Assembly: GCF_036850765.1 (NCBI RefSeq)
Contig: NC_089495.1
Span: forward strand, 26,938,875 to 27,002,874
Direction: 5' to 3'
Source: Saccopteryx bilineata
Lineage: Eukaryota; Chordata; Mammalia; Chiroptera; Emballonuridae
DNA length: 64,000 nucleotides
The position numbers and the translations under genes were made by a program. Each line of letters starts with the position of its first letter. Within the stretch, counting starts at the first letter, position 1. Under the pieces are notes generated by a model, which saw nothing but the letters and a program-made list of their open reading frames with translations, was not told where the DNA came from and did not search any database. Below are positions 45,826-58,320 of this stretch, one piece after another.

Positions 45826-47915
45826 TTCTAAGTCAGGGGTCGGGAACCTATGGCTTGCAAGCCAGATGTGGCTCTTTTGATGGCTGCATCTGGATTGCAG
45901 ACAAATCTTTAATAAAACAAATAATAATGTTAAAAATATAAAACATTCTCATGTATTACAATCCATTCATTTTCTACCACTCATATTCATGGTTGCGGTT
46001 GGCTGGAGCCAATCATAGCTGTCCTCCGGGACAACACCAAATTTTTAACGTACACTGGTCATTGTGAAGTCAAGAAGTAAACTTTCCTCCTTTTAATCAA
46101 GTAGTCAGCTAGCTAGGAGTATGCCAAAACATTCATGCTTGATGTTGCCAATGAACTTTTTGATGACTTTTTGGATAAAGATAAGATAATCAAATGAATA
46201 AAAGACATGCCTCTGTCAGCAAGAACTGTTCACAATCATACCATCATAATGGCAAATCAAATTGAGGCAACACAAGTGAAGTACATAAAAGCAGCACCAT
46301 TCTTTTATCTTGCTTTGGATGAGTCAACAAACATAAGCCATTTATTCCAGTTCAGCGTGATTGCAAGGTATGCTGTAGGTGACAGACTATGAGGAAAGTC
46401 TTGCTGTTTTGCCTATGAAACAGGCAAGAGGGAAGGATTTATTCAAGTCTTTCACTGATTTCGCTAAAGAAAAAAATCTACCAATGGATAAACTTATTTC
46501 AGTGTGTACTGATGGTGCTCCATGCATGGTGGGAAAAAACAGAGGATTCGTAGCACTTCTTTGTGAACAAGAAAAGAGACCCATCCTAAGTTTTCACTGC
46601 ATTCTATACCAGGAGGCGCTTTGTGCTCAGATGTGTGGCGAGCAGCTTGGTGAGGAGATGTTGCTGGTTATTTGGGTGGTCAACTTTATTGTTGCCTGGG
46701 CTTTAAATGATCGCCAGTTTAAAACACTGCTGGATGACGTTGGAAATAACTATCCTGGTCTGCTTTTGAACAGCAATGTGCATTGGTTGTCAAGAGGGAA
46801 GGTGCTCAGCCATTTTGTGGCTTGTCTGAGTGAAATCTGGACTTTTCCTGAAATGAAAAACATCAAGCATTCTGAGTTAGCTAACACTGAGTGGCTCCTG
46901 AAGTTCTACTATCTCGTGGACATGACTGAACATCTGAACCGGCTCAATGTGAAAATGCAAGGCTTTGGAAATTCAGTCTTATCTCTTCAACAGGCAGTAT
47001 TTGCATTTGAAAACAAGCTGGAACTATTCATCGCCAACGTTGAAACAGATCGCTTACTACACTTTGAAAAACTGGGAAAGTTTAAAGATGCATGTATAGC
47101 AAGTGACCCTGCTCAACATCTTGATCTCCAGCAACTAGCGGGCTTCACATCTAATCTCCTGCAGTCATTCAAAGCATGCTTTGGAGAATTTTGTGAGCAC
47201 ACTCGTCTTTTTAAGTTCATCACCTATCCACACGAGTGTGCAGTGGACAGCACCGATGTGAGTTACATCCCCGGTGTCTTCGTCAGAAATTTTGAGCTAC
47301 AAGCTGCTGACCTGAAAGCCTCAGACATGTGGGTGAATAAGTTCAAGTCACTGAATGAAGATTGGAAAGACTTGCATGACAGCAAGCAGAATTGGCAAGC
47401 AAACACAAGTGGGGAGAAATGAAGAACTTCAACCCATGGACCAGCTGATTGTCAAAACTTGGAACGTGCTTCCCGTCACATACCACACACTGAAGAGTGT
47501 GAGTATTGCTGTACTGACAATGTTTGTCTCTACGTATGCATCTTTCTCACATTAAGAACGTTAAGACCAACCTATGATCACGTTTAAGGGATGGAAGTCT
47601 CAATGCCTGCAGTAAGCTTAACCTCAACACGTATCAACCAGACTACAAAGCCATCAGCAAAACCATGCAGCACCAGAAGTTGCATTAATGGTAAGAAGTA
47701 CTTTATTCATCATTGGTTAACAACAGCATAACAACGTTATTATAAAAAAATTCAGAGACTTACTATACTTTAAAAGTGTTGGTCTTACATAAAATGCACA
47801 CATTTACTTGTATTTAGTGTTAAACATATTGTATGACTCTCATGGAATTACATTTTAAAATATGTGGCGTTCATGGCTCTCTCAGCCAAAAAGGTTTCCA
47901 ACCCCTGTTCTAAGT
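45826..47915 (+). mobile_element. hAT DNA transposon, internally deleted, with perfect TSD
   Basis: Ends 'caggggtcgggaacc' (45834) and 'ggtttccaacccctg' (to 47907) are inverted with a few mismatches. They are flanked by identical 8-bp 'ttctaagt' at 45826-45833 and 47908-47915. At 2074 bp it is 371 bp shorter than its sister at 60.3-62.8 kb. The missing piece lies at about 46115 and contains the BED zinc-finger start of the transposase. The conserved subterminal region carries 'ggctcttttgatggctgc'. Confidence 0.95.
46116..47688 (+). pseudogene. hAT transposase remnant lacking the BED zinc finger
   Basis: The remaining frame reads MPLSARTVHNHTIIMANQIE.. (46207), shifts frame at about 46385 and then runs open for 347 codons (46379-47422). 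Seen: LALDEST and CTDGAPCMVG (typical acidic positions of the hAT RNase-H-like core), HCILYQEALCAQ and NVHWLSRGKVLSHF. After a further frame change near 47410 the dimerisation part follows (LPVTYHTLKSVSIAVLTMF), probably ending at the TAA near 47686. The family is the Charlie/Buster-like group related to the hAT part of GTF2IRD2. Without its DNA-binding domain this copy could not have moved itself. Confidence 0.88.
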
Positions 47916-50595
47916 GCTTTCTCAATGCTTACTCTCACCTTCTTTATGTATCATGGTCGATCTGTGGTTCCCCAAGCACACTCTGAGGCAGCACTGCTCT
48001 AGACTTAGGTGTCTAGCGGAAGCTGGGCACATTTTGTATCCCTGAAATTCATGAAGTCGGCTGCTCTGCAGCAAAGTCCACTCTGATGCCATGAAATTCT
48101 AGTTCTGTGTTCTCTAATCAACTATGTTTATCAGTCATCTACAATGATTAAGAAAATACCAGATCAAGGAGCTCTTTAGAACTGAACTTAAGACAAAATT
48201 TATATCATACTAAGGTTAGCTGAACATTCTAGTACATTAACTTACAAAAAATTTTTTACAAAACTGCTCTTTAAAAACTAGTCATTTTCCCCCAGTTGCT
48301 CCAGTACCTTAAGATGAATTTCCTATTTTCTTCTGTTTTCATATGACAAAGAGTGTTTGCCACATTTTCTGAAAAATAATAGGCATACAATAAAAGTTTG
48401 TACTTGAAAATTCACATTTATTTCAACAAATACTGTTTGTATAAAACTTACAGGTATGAATGACACCATATACCTAAGTTTATATGTTCCCTAACTAGAG
48501 CTTTAATACTATTGGGGAAAATATTATAGACAGATATCCTAAGTGATTATTTATTTGTTCAAATGAAGTAGGGGAGATTAAGAGGGCAAGAGTTAAACTT
48601 GGAAGTGTTTATCACTTTATTTTATTTTAAAAATTCAAACATTTTAATATCCATGCTAAAAACTTAATGTTCTTATTATTATAACTTGGAGGCTTTAAGT
48701 AGTGCATGATTGCTCACACAATAAAGACTGCCTTCATAATAAAATTTTGTATAAAAACCTTTAAATTAAGAGTGCCAAGCTTCATGTTAGTCTTCAAAAA
48801 TACAATTAGTCATTATTTTTCTAACTATTTAAAAATATGAGTCACACATAATGAAACATGTAGTTTGTCACATGTGGAGATCAAATAAATCAATCTCAAC
48901 ACCTATTAAGTACTGAGAAATTCACTAGGCACTACTGGATAGATATGGGTAAGGGGTAAAAATGGAATATAAAATTGAGCTCTTCTCAAGTAGTGTGTAG
49001 TTTAGTTGGAAACTCATGAAACAATGAGACGATGGTTATCTTTCATTTTATAGCAGAGCTCTGTTCCAGCCCCTGCACCCACCCATTCACCCACCTCCCA
49101 GCCTAATGAAAGTGGACAATGAAAGAAGAATGCCTAGGCTTTTATTGAATGTTACATTGTTCATTCCACAAGGGCTAAAGGGATCAGAGCATAGGTGAAT
49201 ATTGTATAACCATTGTCAATCTTTTCCGATTCTTACTATCAGGATTTTAAACTTATGTTAGAGATCTTTAGCCTAGCATCCCTCTAGAGAAGAGCAAACT
49301 TTGAATTAGCTTCTGGAAAGTAATATACATCGATCTCTCCTCACCTTCTTAGTTGATTTTTCTGCTAACACATAGAAGGTCACAGGTCGAGTCCAGGATG
49401 CCTTTGGGTCTATAAAATAATGCAATCTACATTACCCTCTTTTATGCACACTAGATTTAAACCATAAAAGTCACCTTCTTTTAGAGTTAGAATTTAACCT
49501 AGTCTAGGTATGAGTCATAAGAATCTCAATCTATTTCTCATAACTATTAAAATAATTTAATTTTTTTTCAATCCTTTGGAAAATTAGGCACATTTCTGAA
49601 CCCTCCCTTCTCTTCAAGTAATGTCACTATTTCAATTTTTTTTTTCTTTCTAGGGTATTTTGTTTTGGCCTTTCCTCAAAGCTTCCATTATTTGGAACAA
49701 ATTTTTTATTATCACCTATGTAGATACTCCTCACTTCAAGATAGACTGATATGATAATATCCCTGCAGAATAGCGGGGACAGAGAAATTATGTTCTACAA
49801 TGTTGATGAAACAGAATAGGGAAGTTACATTAATGTTTCTTTCACAACAGACCCACTTTAATGTGACTATACTTTAAAGAAGATAGGCGAGAGATTCTTC
49901 CTGATAAAGTTAGTTGGGAGAGAAATTGTCCACATCAAGCTAGTCTATACTGTGGTAATACTTAAACTCCCAAATTCTAGTAAGTAGATGCAAAAATTGC
50001 TTATCTTTCCCCTCTTTGAAGTTATCTAACAATCCCTGGCAATTCTCTGCCCAAGAGTGACTCAGAGATCCAGGCTCTTTTCACTCTATGATATCATTAT
50101 TGCCAAGGATAGACTTTCTCGGAATCCAGGGAAAGCTTAAGACTTGATGACCTAAGGAATCCATGACTATAATAAAATAACTTTCTTCTTATACATTTAG
50201 AATGCATCTACTGACTATGTGCCACCCTGGAAAAAAACAGAGGACTGAATCACACAAATAATTTTCTGTGAGCCTTAACTTGCTCAAGGAACCTCAGCTA
50301 TGAAAGACTATACGTACCAGGGTCTCTTAGGAGTCCTCCACTAGATCTTTGGTATCTTACCATCCAAAAGAGAAGAGTGTGGAGAATTGCTTACCCAGGG
50401 AATAATGTGAAACCCTTTCACCCACTTTCCATTGGCCAGAAAGTCCCTGCCAATTTGCAAGAAGTCCAGGAAATAGAATTTTCCTGTGTGTCCAAGAAGA
50501 AGTCCCCCACCTCCACCCACATATAGCCATTCTTTGTCATAGGAGCAAGATGACATTGTAAGGCTTTATCTTACAGATCATTTAGTCCTAGTAGA
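47916..50595. other. Mostly unique AT-rich sequence
   Basis: No gene. Some wording near 48.9-49.0 kb ('gaaattcactaggcactac') could be an old dispersed repeat, but it is too weak to call. A 71-codon minus frame near 50.34-50.56 kb has no recognised motif. Confidence 0.35.
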
Positions 50596-50599
50596 TCAT

Positions 50600-50695
50600 C
50601 TGATGTAATTTATATAATGTACTTAAAAATGATGACTAGCACATAGTAAATGCTGTGAGAGTTTTCTATTATTGTTGTTATTGTTATTATCATCA
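50600..50695 (+). repeat. MIR-type 3' remnant
   Basis: 'gactagcacatagtaaatgc' followed by 'attattgttgttattg' is the MIR tail. Confidence 0.5.
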
Positions 50696-52559
50696 ACAGT
50701 GTTATTACCACCATTATGCATGACTTGATCAATACACTATTAGAAATGCTCTTCAAAAGATTTTGTTCCTTGAGAAAACAGAGAAGTTTCTAAGGGTAAC
50801 GTGTAGCCATCCTCACTTAGTTTATGACCTTGGAATTATTTACCAGTTTATACTTATCAGTATATCTAGAACACAGGAAAGACTTACTCAAAGAGAAGGG
50901 TATCACTCCACCAGGGGAGATTCTCTGGCAGCCCGAAACCTTGAGTAGATGTGACAACAGAGATCCCAGGCCAGAATCTAAATAACAGATGCCATGAGCT
51001 GGGGTACCAGATGGAGAGTAGGGCCCCCCCAACCCAGACGGTGGGTGCAGGCACTCAGTATGGGCTCTGGCAGCCCAGTGCAGAAGGGAGAAAGCCTCAC
51101 AAACAAACTAGAATAAATTATGTTTATAGAATCCATTTTACTGCATCCCAGTTCTCCCAGTGCTCTTTCCACTTCCGAGGACCTTCCGTAAAAGTTTTTG
51201 TTTAGGCATTCTCAGTCAATGAAATTTTATTGTGCCAGTAAAATGTCTAATTCCCCAAGGGAATCTTTCTTCTAAGCTTTAGTGCACTCTGGTTAACTCC
51301 CCGGACCCTCAGTCTCAAGTGCCAGCCATGTGCTTCTAACTACTGAGCAGAGACCTCCCAGGGCAACATTGAACAGAATGGCTTTTTATTGCTTACTGAT
51401 CTAAACAACCCCAACCTCTCCCCCAAGAAAGACAAAAACAAAAAACAAACAAACAGACAAAAAAAACCCTACACCTTCACTATTCAAAGTCTGAAAAAGC
51501 TAGGAAGATTGGAGACAGAAAGGTCATTTCACCTTACTAAATTTATCTTGCATTGTTTTGTTTACTTAGTTGTTTGGTTTTTTTCTCTAAGAGTTTCCAT
51601 TATTCTGTATCCATGATTAACATGTAAAGTGTCCCCCTTTGACAGGAGAATAACGACTATGAAGAAATGGTGTATAACCCCCCTTCCACAGAGAAAAGAC
51701 ACTGAACATATTTTTGAAGAGCAGGCATTCTCCTAGACATTTGTAGGAGTGTTCCCGCCTGGGGAGACAAACATGATGGTCCATTTCCTATGACAGGTGC
51801 AATTTCATCAATAAACTGTTTCTTCCCTAGTTTGTAATTAAAATTTTACCCACCCCTAGGACCCAAGGCTAATGCTTCCTCTGTCTTCTTCCCTCACCCT
51901 TTGTACAGCTGTCGTGGCACTTATCTGTTTCCCCAAGTAGACCTGAGCCCCCACACACACATACACAGTGCTGCATTAGAGAACTTTCAGGAGTGAGGTT
52001 TGCATTTGATTCATTTTTGTATGCCTCATAATAATAAGCACAAACCAAAAGCTTAATATTTTGAGATGATTTTTAAAAGATGACTTAAAAGCTTAATATT
52101 TTGAGGAACTCATGTCAGCCATATTGCCTGAGAGTGAACAGTGTGATCCAGACTCTCATTAAAACATGACAGGTGAATTTGAAGATGAGTTCTAGTATGT
52201 ACATAAACTTCAAATGGAATTATATCTTGACCTTTGCAATGTGAATGAATTCTTTTCAAAAGAACAAAGTTATAAAATTTTACAGTAAAATATTTGTGTA
52301 AGTATCAAAATATGTAGAAAAGTGCTTGTTTTGTCTTTTTGCCCTTAATTTATCTAAAACATAGTTAGTCTTATTCAATAGGTTATAGTGATAGCTGATG
52401 ATCTTGACTACAGTGGGCACCTGAGGATTATCAAGTGGATAAAAGCAGTCAGGTATGAGACACCCTAAAGGCACATATGTCCTTCCAAGTATGTGTTTAA
52501 AGCCAGGCCTTTTCCTCCACAATTACAAATGACACAGCACTATTTTACTGACATCTGGA
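50696..52559. other. Unique sequence, nothing recognised
   Basis: No credible gene; frames of 60-84 codons near 50.8-51.6 kb overlap on both strands without motifs. Confidence 0.35.
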
Positions 52560-52860
52560 CTTAATGCAGGTGTCAGATGATAAGCATTTCAGGATACACA
52601 AAATGATGAATAAATCCCACCCCAAAGAAGTTTCTAGTATATTTAGGAGAAATTAGATAAATACAAAAATAAAATGCACAATGGGATATAATGTATTTTA
52701 TATAAAGCATCCAAACAAAGTGTTAAGAGGGGTCAGAGAAAGGAGAAATCACATTTGTTTGGGTGAATCAGATTTAAAACCAAAAACAAGAACATATTAG
52801 GTAGGCTTTAAGAGAGACCTTGACATAGAGTCTGACTGCAAGGTGAAGTGATTAGAAGTA
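52560..52860 (+). repeat. Possible copy of the unnamed ancient repeat
   Basis: 'ttcaggatacacaaaatg', 'gtttctagtatatttagg', 'aagtgttaagaggggtcag' and 'aagagagaccttgacataga' recall the first part of the same old family seen at 5.6 and 55.4 kb. Confidence 0.3.
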
Positions 52861-54204
52861 AGAATCTGTTAACAAAGGGACCAGCAACAAAGAAACCAAA
52901 CACATAGTAAAAGTGTTAATGATTCCAAAGAATTTTGGTGCAAAGGAATCTTGTTTGTTTAATATACTTGAATCTGTAGTCTTTCTCTTGAACTTTATTT
53001 CACTATTATTTTTAAATTCACTCAGTGTCAATAAGACTGTGTGAGATGTGCACATAGGTGTGGATTATCTGCACTGCACTGCCTGCCATGGTTTTCCTAT
53101 GACTGGTGGCCCTACCCAGAAATCACTGGCTTCAACAACATGTCTGGGGGTTTTGCCTCATTTACCCATTGTCACCATGTCTATCTTGATATTTTTCTTT
53201 GATTTGAATAATCATTGTCATCTCTGCCTTTGACCAATCTCTGGGATTTGGGGATGAGCCTGTCTGTTTGCTCCCAGATTTCACTGCCAGCTTCGCCTTT
53301 GCATTTTGACCCTTGGTCTTATCTCCCCAATTTACCATCATCCTAAACTGGGAAGCCAAAGATGAAATTGTCACACAGTTAAAAATCAAATGGCAATTAA
53401 TATGGCCAAAGAGAACTTTAGAATTATGTAATTTGGGGACTAAAATGCTTTCCTTGATTTAAGAAAAAAAAAGTTCCTGTATAAAACAAAAATTTTAATT
53501 ATACAAGTAGATATTCCACACATAACCCAAATTTTCCTGTGCTGACCTTATTATATTCAAGATATTGAATGAAAATAAATATTATTTTTGCAATGGATGT
53601 AGACACAAAGCCGTAGTGTGCAATTATTTTCCAGGTTACTCTCAGTCCTCTCATCTCTGGTGTATGAACATGGGTGCACTATGAAACCAACCATAATAAG
53701 CGGTACTTGTTCTAAATCCATGCTGATCGTGCCCTCTGTCACAGCTGTGCTTCTTCGTTAGCATGCCTAACAGGAAGGAAATCAATGTCTGACTCGTTCC
53801 TAGTTGTTCTCCTTTGTAACCTGAATTTAAATGTTAATTAATCATGATGACGATGGTATATTATGATTATTAAAAAATATAAAAAACACAGCAGCCACCC
53901 ACATAAATTATTTCTTCCCCAACTGCTCCTTTCTTCGTGCTGTATAGCCTACCGCCTCGCCATCTGTTCTCCTCCCGTTCCTTCTCAGACTCAGCCCTTG
54001 TCTCTTCTCCAGGCTCTTCTGCCTCCTTTCTTTGCCAGACGTTCATCACGAGGCCCTTCCTAAGGAAACAAGTTTAAGAGAGAAGAAAATAAATCCTGAA
54101 ATTTCATAAAGGTGGTTGCTGTTCTTCTGCATTTAGTTAAAATATATATTTTGGGGGGGGGTTGAAATTTTCTCTGTGCGCCCACATCAATGTTGCCTGC
54201 TTTA
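52861..54204. other. Unique sequence, nothing recognised
   Basis: No gene. Short frames at 53.0-54.1 kb on both strands lack recognised domains. Confidence 0.35.
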
Positions 54205-54335
54205 ACAGATAAGCTTCTTGGGAGCGGAGACCATGTTTTTCTTAATTAGGTACAGGCTTTTTAAAGCTTTTCATCCTGGACCAAGGTCTCAAGGTCCCAA
54301 TAGGTGCTCAATAAATATTAAACACAGGCAGTCAT
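54205..54335 (+). repeat. L2 3'-terminal remnant
   Basis: 'ataagcttcttgggagcgg', 'agaccatgtttttctt' and 'aggtgctcaataaatatt' match the order of the L2 3' end. Confidence 0.6.
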
Positions 54336-54465
54336 TGTCTAATGGCATTTATTAAGCATGCCCTTGCACATACTGCTGTTCAGAGAAAAGTTCAACAGTC
54401 AGAGTCCTGCCTGCTAGAAATTTGTGCTGAGAAATGGACAGCACAAATGCAGCATTGCACTAAAC

Positions 54466-54733
54466 CAGCGCTTTTCAACCTTGTTCACCTCATGGCATAC
54501 ATAAACTAGTTACTAAAACTCTGCGACACACCAAAAAAAAAAAAAAAGATATTTTTGCTGATCTGACAAAAAATAGGTATAGTTTTGATTCACGCCATAT
54601 GGCTATTGTTATGTTGGATGTTGTCATCTTCTTTATTTGACAAGCTAAGGGATGGAATGTCTGTGCCCCTGACTAAATATTCAGGCATTGTATGTTTTAA
54701 AATTTTGTGTGGCACACTGGTTAAAAGTCACTG
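54466..54733. mobile_element. Non-autonomous hAT element with perfect TSD
   Basis: Left end 'cagcgcttttcaacc', right end 'ggttaaaagtcactg', flanked by identical 8-bp 'cactaaac' at 54458-54465 and 54734-54741. 268 bp, no coding capacity. Contains 'ctgcgacacaccaaaa' near the left end and 'tgtggcacactgg' near the right as subterminal inverted words. A different family from the MITE at 6085. Confidence 0.9.
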
Positions 54734-55439
54734 CACTAAACTTGGCTTTCTATCAAAGCAGCCATCCATTGAGTACTCAGTCACCAGTCCTATGACAAAT
54801 TCAAAAAATATAGTGCATAATCTTCACACGATAGACCTCAAAATCTATTTGTAATTAGTTAAATTCCTATATTTATAAATAAATTAGTTTTTTGCACGTG
54901 GGGTGACAAGATGCACTAAAAGTTACATGAAAAAATTCTTTAAGTGGGGGGTTGGGTTGAGCGTTCTTGACAAATATTGAGATTTCTGCAACTGTCATTT
55001 ATTAGGCCTAAACATATTTCTAGAAAAATGAAAATTATATTTCTTCTGTGACTGAGATTGTCAATCAGATACCCACCCCTTCTCACTTATTATCTACAAC
55101 ATCATTTTATTATAGATATCAAATTATAGATATCAAATAAGGTAATTCTTGATCATTTTCTTTCAAAAATAGAAACTAGAAACTCATATATATATCTCAG
55201 AGCAACATTAGCTCCTCAGTTGACTTTGGCACTTTATGAATAGAAAAACAGCCTTTACATGGCACTGTAGACTTTAAATCATTAAACAACCAAAACATCA
55301 CTAGTGAACTACAATGATTCACGTCTAATAAACATTTCCTAGTGGGTTATGATTTTACAGCTATAAATGGCAAGTGGGGATATCCTGCTCAAAGATTCTG
55401 CTAAGCCTTTAATGTATTGATTGATGACTAGAAATTAAC

Positions 55440-56640
55440 AAAAGCAATTATTCTTTCATTTACTTATTCAGTTACTTATTGAACACATATTATATGCTAT
55501 GAAATGTCTCTTATACTATAGATACATATTGAAAAAAAACAGATACAATATTTTCTTTTATGAAATTTTCACTCAGTTAAGAGAAGCAAATACAGCAGGA
55601 AAGGGGGATAGGAAATGCTGGGAGTGGGACTGCAGTATCAAAGAGAGCAGTCACAGGAAGCATCACCAAGAAAGAGACCCCTAAGCACTGATGTGACGAC
55701 AGTGAGAGATATAGCCACATGTACCTGTAAGAGAACCATGTTCCAGGATGAGGCAAATGTGTATGATAAGGGAACTGCTTCATCATACAGTTCTTAGCAT
55801 GCCTTCAAAATGTGCACATTTGAAGAACTCACTGTAAGGACCCAGTGAGATCACAGCAGAGTAAGTAAAAGTATAAATAGTAGGAATCAGAAAAAGAGAT
55901 TAGGAAAGAGAGCCGTGTGAGGAGGATGGGGAGAGGCTACCAAAGGATGGGTGCAGGTTCTATGGGCTGTGTAGCACTTTGGCTTTTACTCTGGATAGAA
56001 AAAGAGACTTTTAGAGGGTTTTACTCAGAGCCGGGATATAAGCAGACTTGGGATTTAGCAATCACTCAAGCTGTTGTGTCAAAAATAGGTATTAGAAGGA
56101 CAAAATAGAAGTAGGAGGCAACCAAAATGATTTATATGTCAGATAATGTTGACGTAGACAAAGCTAAGAGCAAGGAAGGTGGTAAATAATCATAACCATT
56201 TGTATCTATTCTGAAGGTAGAGCTAACTATTTGCTGATGACAGAGAGAGATTGAGATCAAGTTATGAAGGATGACTCCATAATTTTTGGTCTGTGGAACT
56301 AGAAAAATTAATTACCATTCAGTGAAATGGGGGAGACTGAAAGAGGAACAGTCTTTGATGGGAAGAAGGTCAGGGCTTCCATATTGGATATAATCAATTT
56401 CAGATGCCTAGTATAAACCTCCCCCAAAAATACCAAGTGGTTAGGTGAATGTATATTCTGGAGATCAGGGAATAGAGATAGCCTAGAAATATAAATTTAG
56501 ATGTCAGTAGCATACATATGATGTTTGAAGCCACAAGGATTGATGAAATAACCAGAAGAGTAAATACAAACAGAAAATGAGTTCAACGTTAACAATATGT
56601 GTGCTTGAGTGACATAATGACTTAGCCTGGAGGAACTCAA
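55440..56640 (+). repeat. Ancient dispersed repeat (same unnamed family as 5.6 kb)
   Basis: Long ordered series: 'cacatattatatgctatg', 'gaaagggggataggaaatgc', 'cactttggcttttactctgg', 'ggaggcaaccaaaatgat', 'gaaggtagagctaac', 'gaaggatgactccataat', 'cagatgcctagtataaac', 'gatgtcagtagcatacat'. This matches a family well known across mammals that I cannot name safely. Frames at 55.5-56.1 kb inside it are not genes. Confidence 0.5.
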
Positions 56641-57305
56641 TTTCTTTAACTAGAACAGAAGCTAGTCAAAGCATTTTTGCAAATACTAACATGTTATAAT
56701 CCAAATCTTTTTTTAAGTATTGATAACTTACTATTAAAATAGTTTATAGAATTATTTTGTTCTATGGCATTTTTTTTTTTATTTTGTGGGAAATTATATA
56801 ATAATAAGCATTTTTTATCCAGGCACAAAAATAAGGTTTTAGTCTAAAACAAGATGAGATCACTACGAAATTTCAAATTAAGCACCAAAAGTATAAAAGT
56901 CCTCTATTGCATCTGGAAGGCATATTATAACTTTAATCATCCTTCAAAGGAGTTGTTTCTACTTTGTCTATTTTTTTATGGGCAGATTAAGATATAGAAA
57001 GCAGAATTTTAAAAAATAGGTGTAGGTTGACCAGAATGTTAAATAAAGCAGCAGCTAGTGAGTTGGAAGAATGGTTTCCATAGCTATAGCCTACATGTCA
57101 CCCTGAATTACTAAGATGTCTCTGTGGAATTTTGTCCTTATTTGAATCATGCAGTACCTCTGTAGAGAGTCCCCTTAATTAAAAACTATTTTATTTAAGT
57201 AACTGGAGAGAGATCCTGGGAATGAAAGCAATACAATTAAAATTCTTTTCTTATTACACATATATTTCTATGGGCAAATACATGTATATCTAACACTTCC
57301 CCTTT
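56641..57305. other. Unique sequence, nothing recognised
   Basis: AT-rich with no gene. Confidence 0.35.
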
Positions 57306-57318
57306 CGTATATGTAGAC

Positions 57319-57705
57319 TTTTTTCTTTTTTTTTTGTATTTTTCTGAAGCGGGAAACGGGGAGAGACAGTCAGACAGATTTCCGCATGCGCCCGGCACGC
57401 CCACCAGGGGCAACGCTCTGCCCACCAGGGGGCAATGCTTTGCCCCTCCGGGGCATCGCTCTATTGCGACCAGAGCCACTCTAGTGCCTGGGGCAGAGGC
57501 CAAGGAGCCATCCCCAGCACCCGGGCCATCTTTTGCTCGAATGGAGCCTCGGCTGCGGGAGGGGAAGAGAGAGACAGAGAGGAAGGAGAGGGGGAGGGGT
57601 GGAGAAGCAGATGGGCGCTTCCCCTGTGTGCCCTGGCTGGGAATCGAACCCGGGACTTCTGCACGCCAGGCCGACGCTCTACCACTGAGTCAACCGGCCA
57701 GGGCC
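57319..57705 (-). mobile_element. VES-type SINE, minus strand, exact 13-bp TSD
   Basis: Complete copy, flanked by 'cgtatatgtagac' at 57306-57318 and 57706-57718. Its interior has two extra copies of a ~23-bp unit ('gcccaccaggggcaacgctct', 'gcccaccagggggcaatgct') that the copy at 42.4 kb lacks. High CpG content and few mutations indicate a young insertion. Confidence 0.93.
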
Positions 57706-57718
57706 CGTATATGTAGAC

Positions 57719-58184
57719 ATTTTAAAGTCAATAGCAGCTCACCAGTAAGGTATTCAAAGCAAATTTTAGGCATCGGCAACCTCTGAATTTTGAACGCTTG
57801 ACTTTTTTGAGGTATAATGGGTAAAACTGATTAATTTCTAGAAAAATTTTAAGATTTCCTCACTGGTAATCACTTTGACTTATTTTATTTTGCTTTGCTT
57901 TCTGTAAACCAAAGCTAGAACAGCTTTTAAATGAAAAGGTGTGAAGTTTTATCAGGAAAGGCTTGCACATAATAGTGTGAAAACTCAGTTACAGAGTAAT
58001 TACCAAGATGGCAAGCACAAGTACTAGAGCTAGATTCTTTTCCATTTCCCTAGGTAAAGGCAAACAGAATTTTCTTGCACAGATATTGTTTTAGTAGGAA
58101 CAGACTAAAGACTCCACTAAAATCAATAATATCATTTGAGAAACAGGAGTGTGTGCTAGCATGAGCACAGTATTTGGAGAGGAA
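57719..58184. other. Unique sequence, nothing recognised
   Basis: No gene or clear repeat. Confidence 0.35.
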
Positions 58185-58320
58185 AAATGAGAATTAAATT
58201 CTCACTTGGTCTCTTACATTTTATGTGCCTGAACAGGTTACTTAACCTTCATGGCATTGTTCTCTCCATCTGGAGTCCAGAGGGTTGTTGGAAAGCATAA
58301 ATAAAACAAAATATATAAAA
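58185..58320 (+). repeat. MIR-type remnant, + strand
   Basis: 'gcctgaacaggttacttaac', 'cattgttctctccatctgg' and 'gggttgttggaaagc' are the MIR core in order. Confidence 0.6.

Noticed and set aside
50600..50695. Simple (TTATTG)n microsatellite
   Set aside because: Short and explained by the MIR tail.
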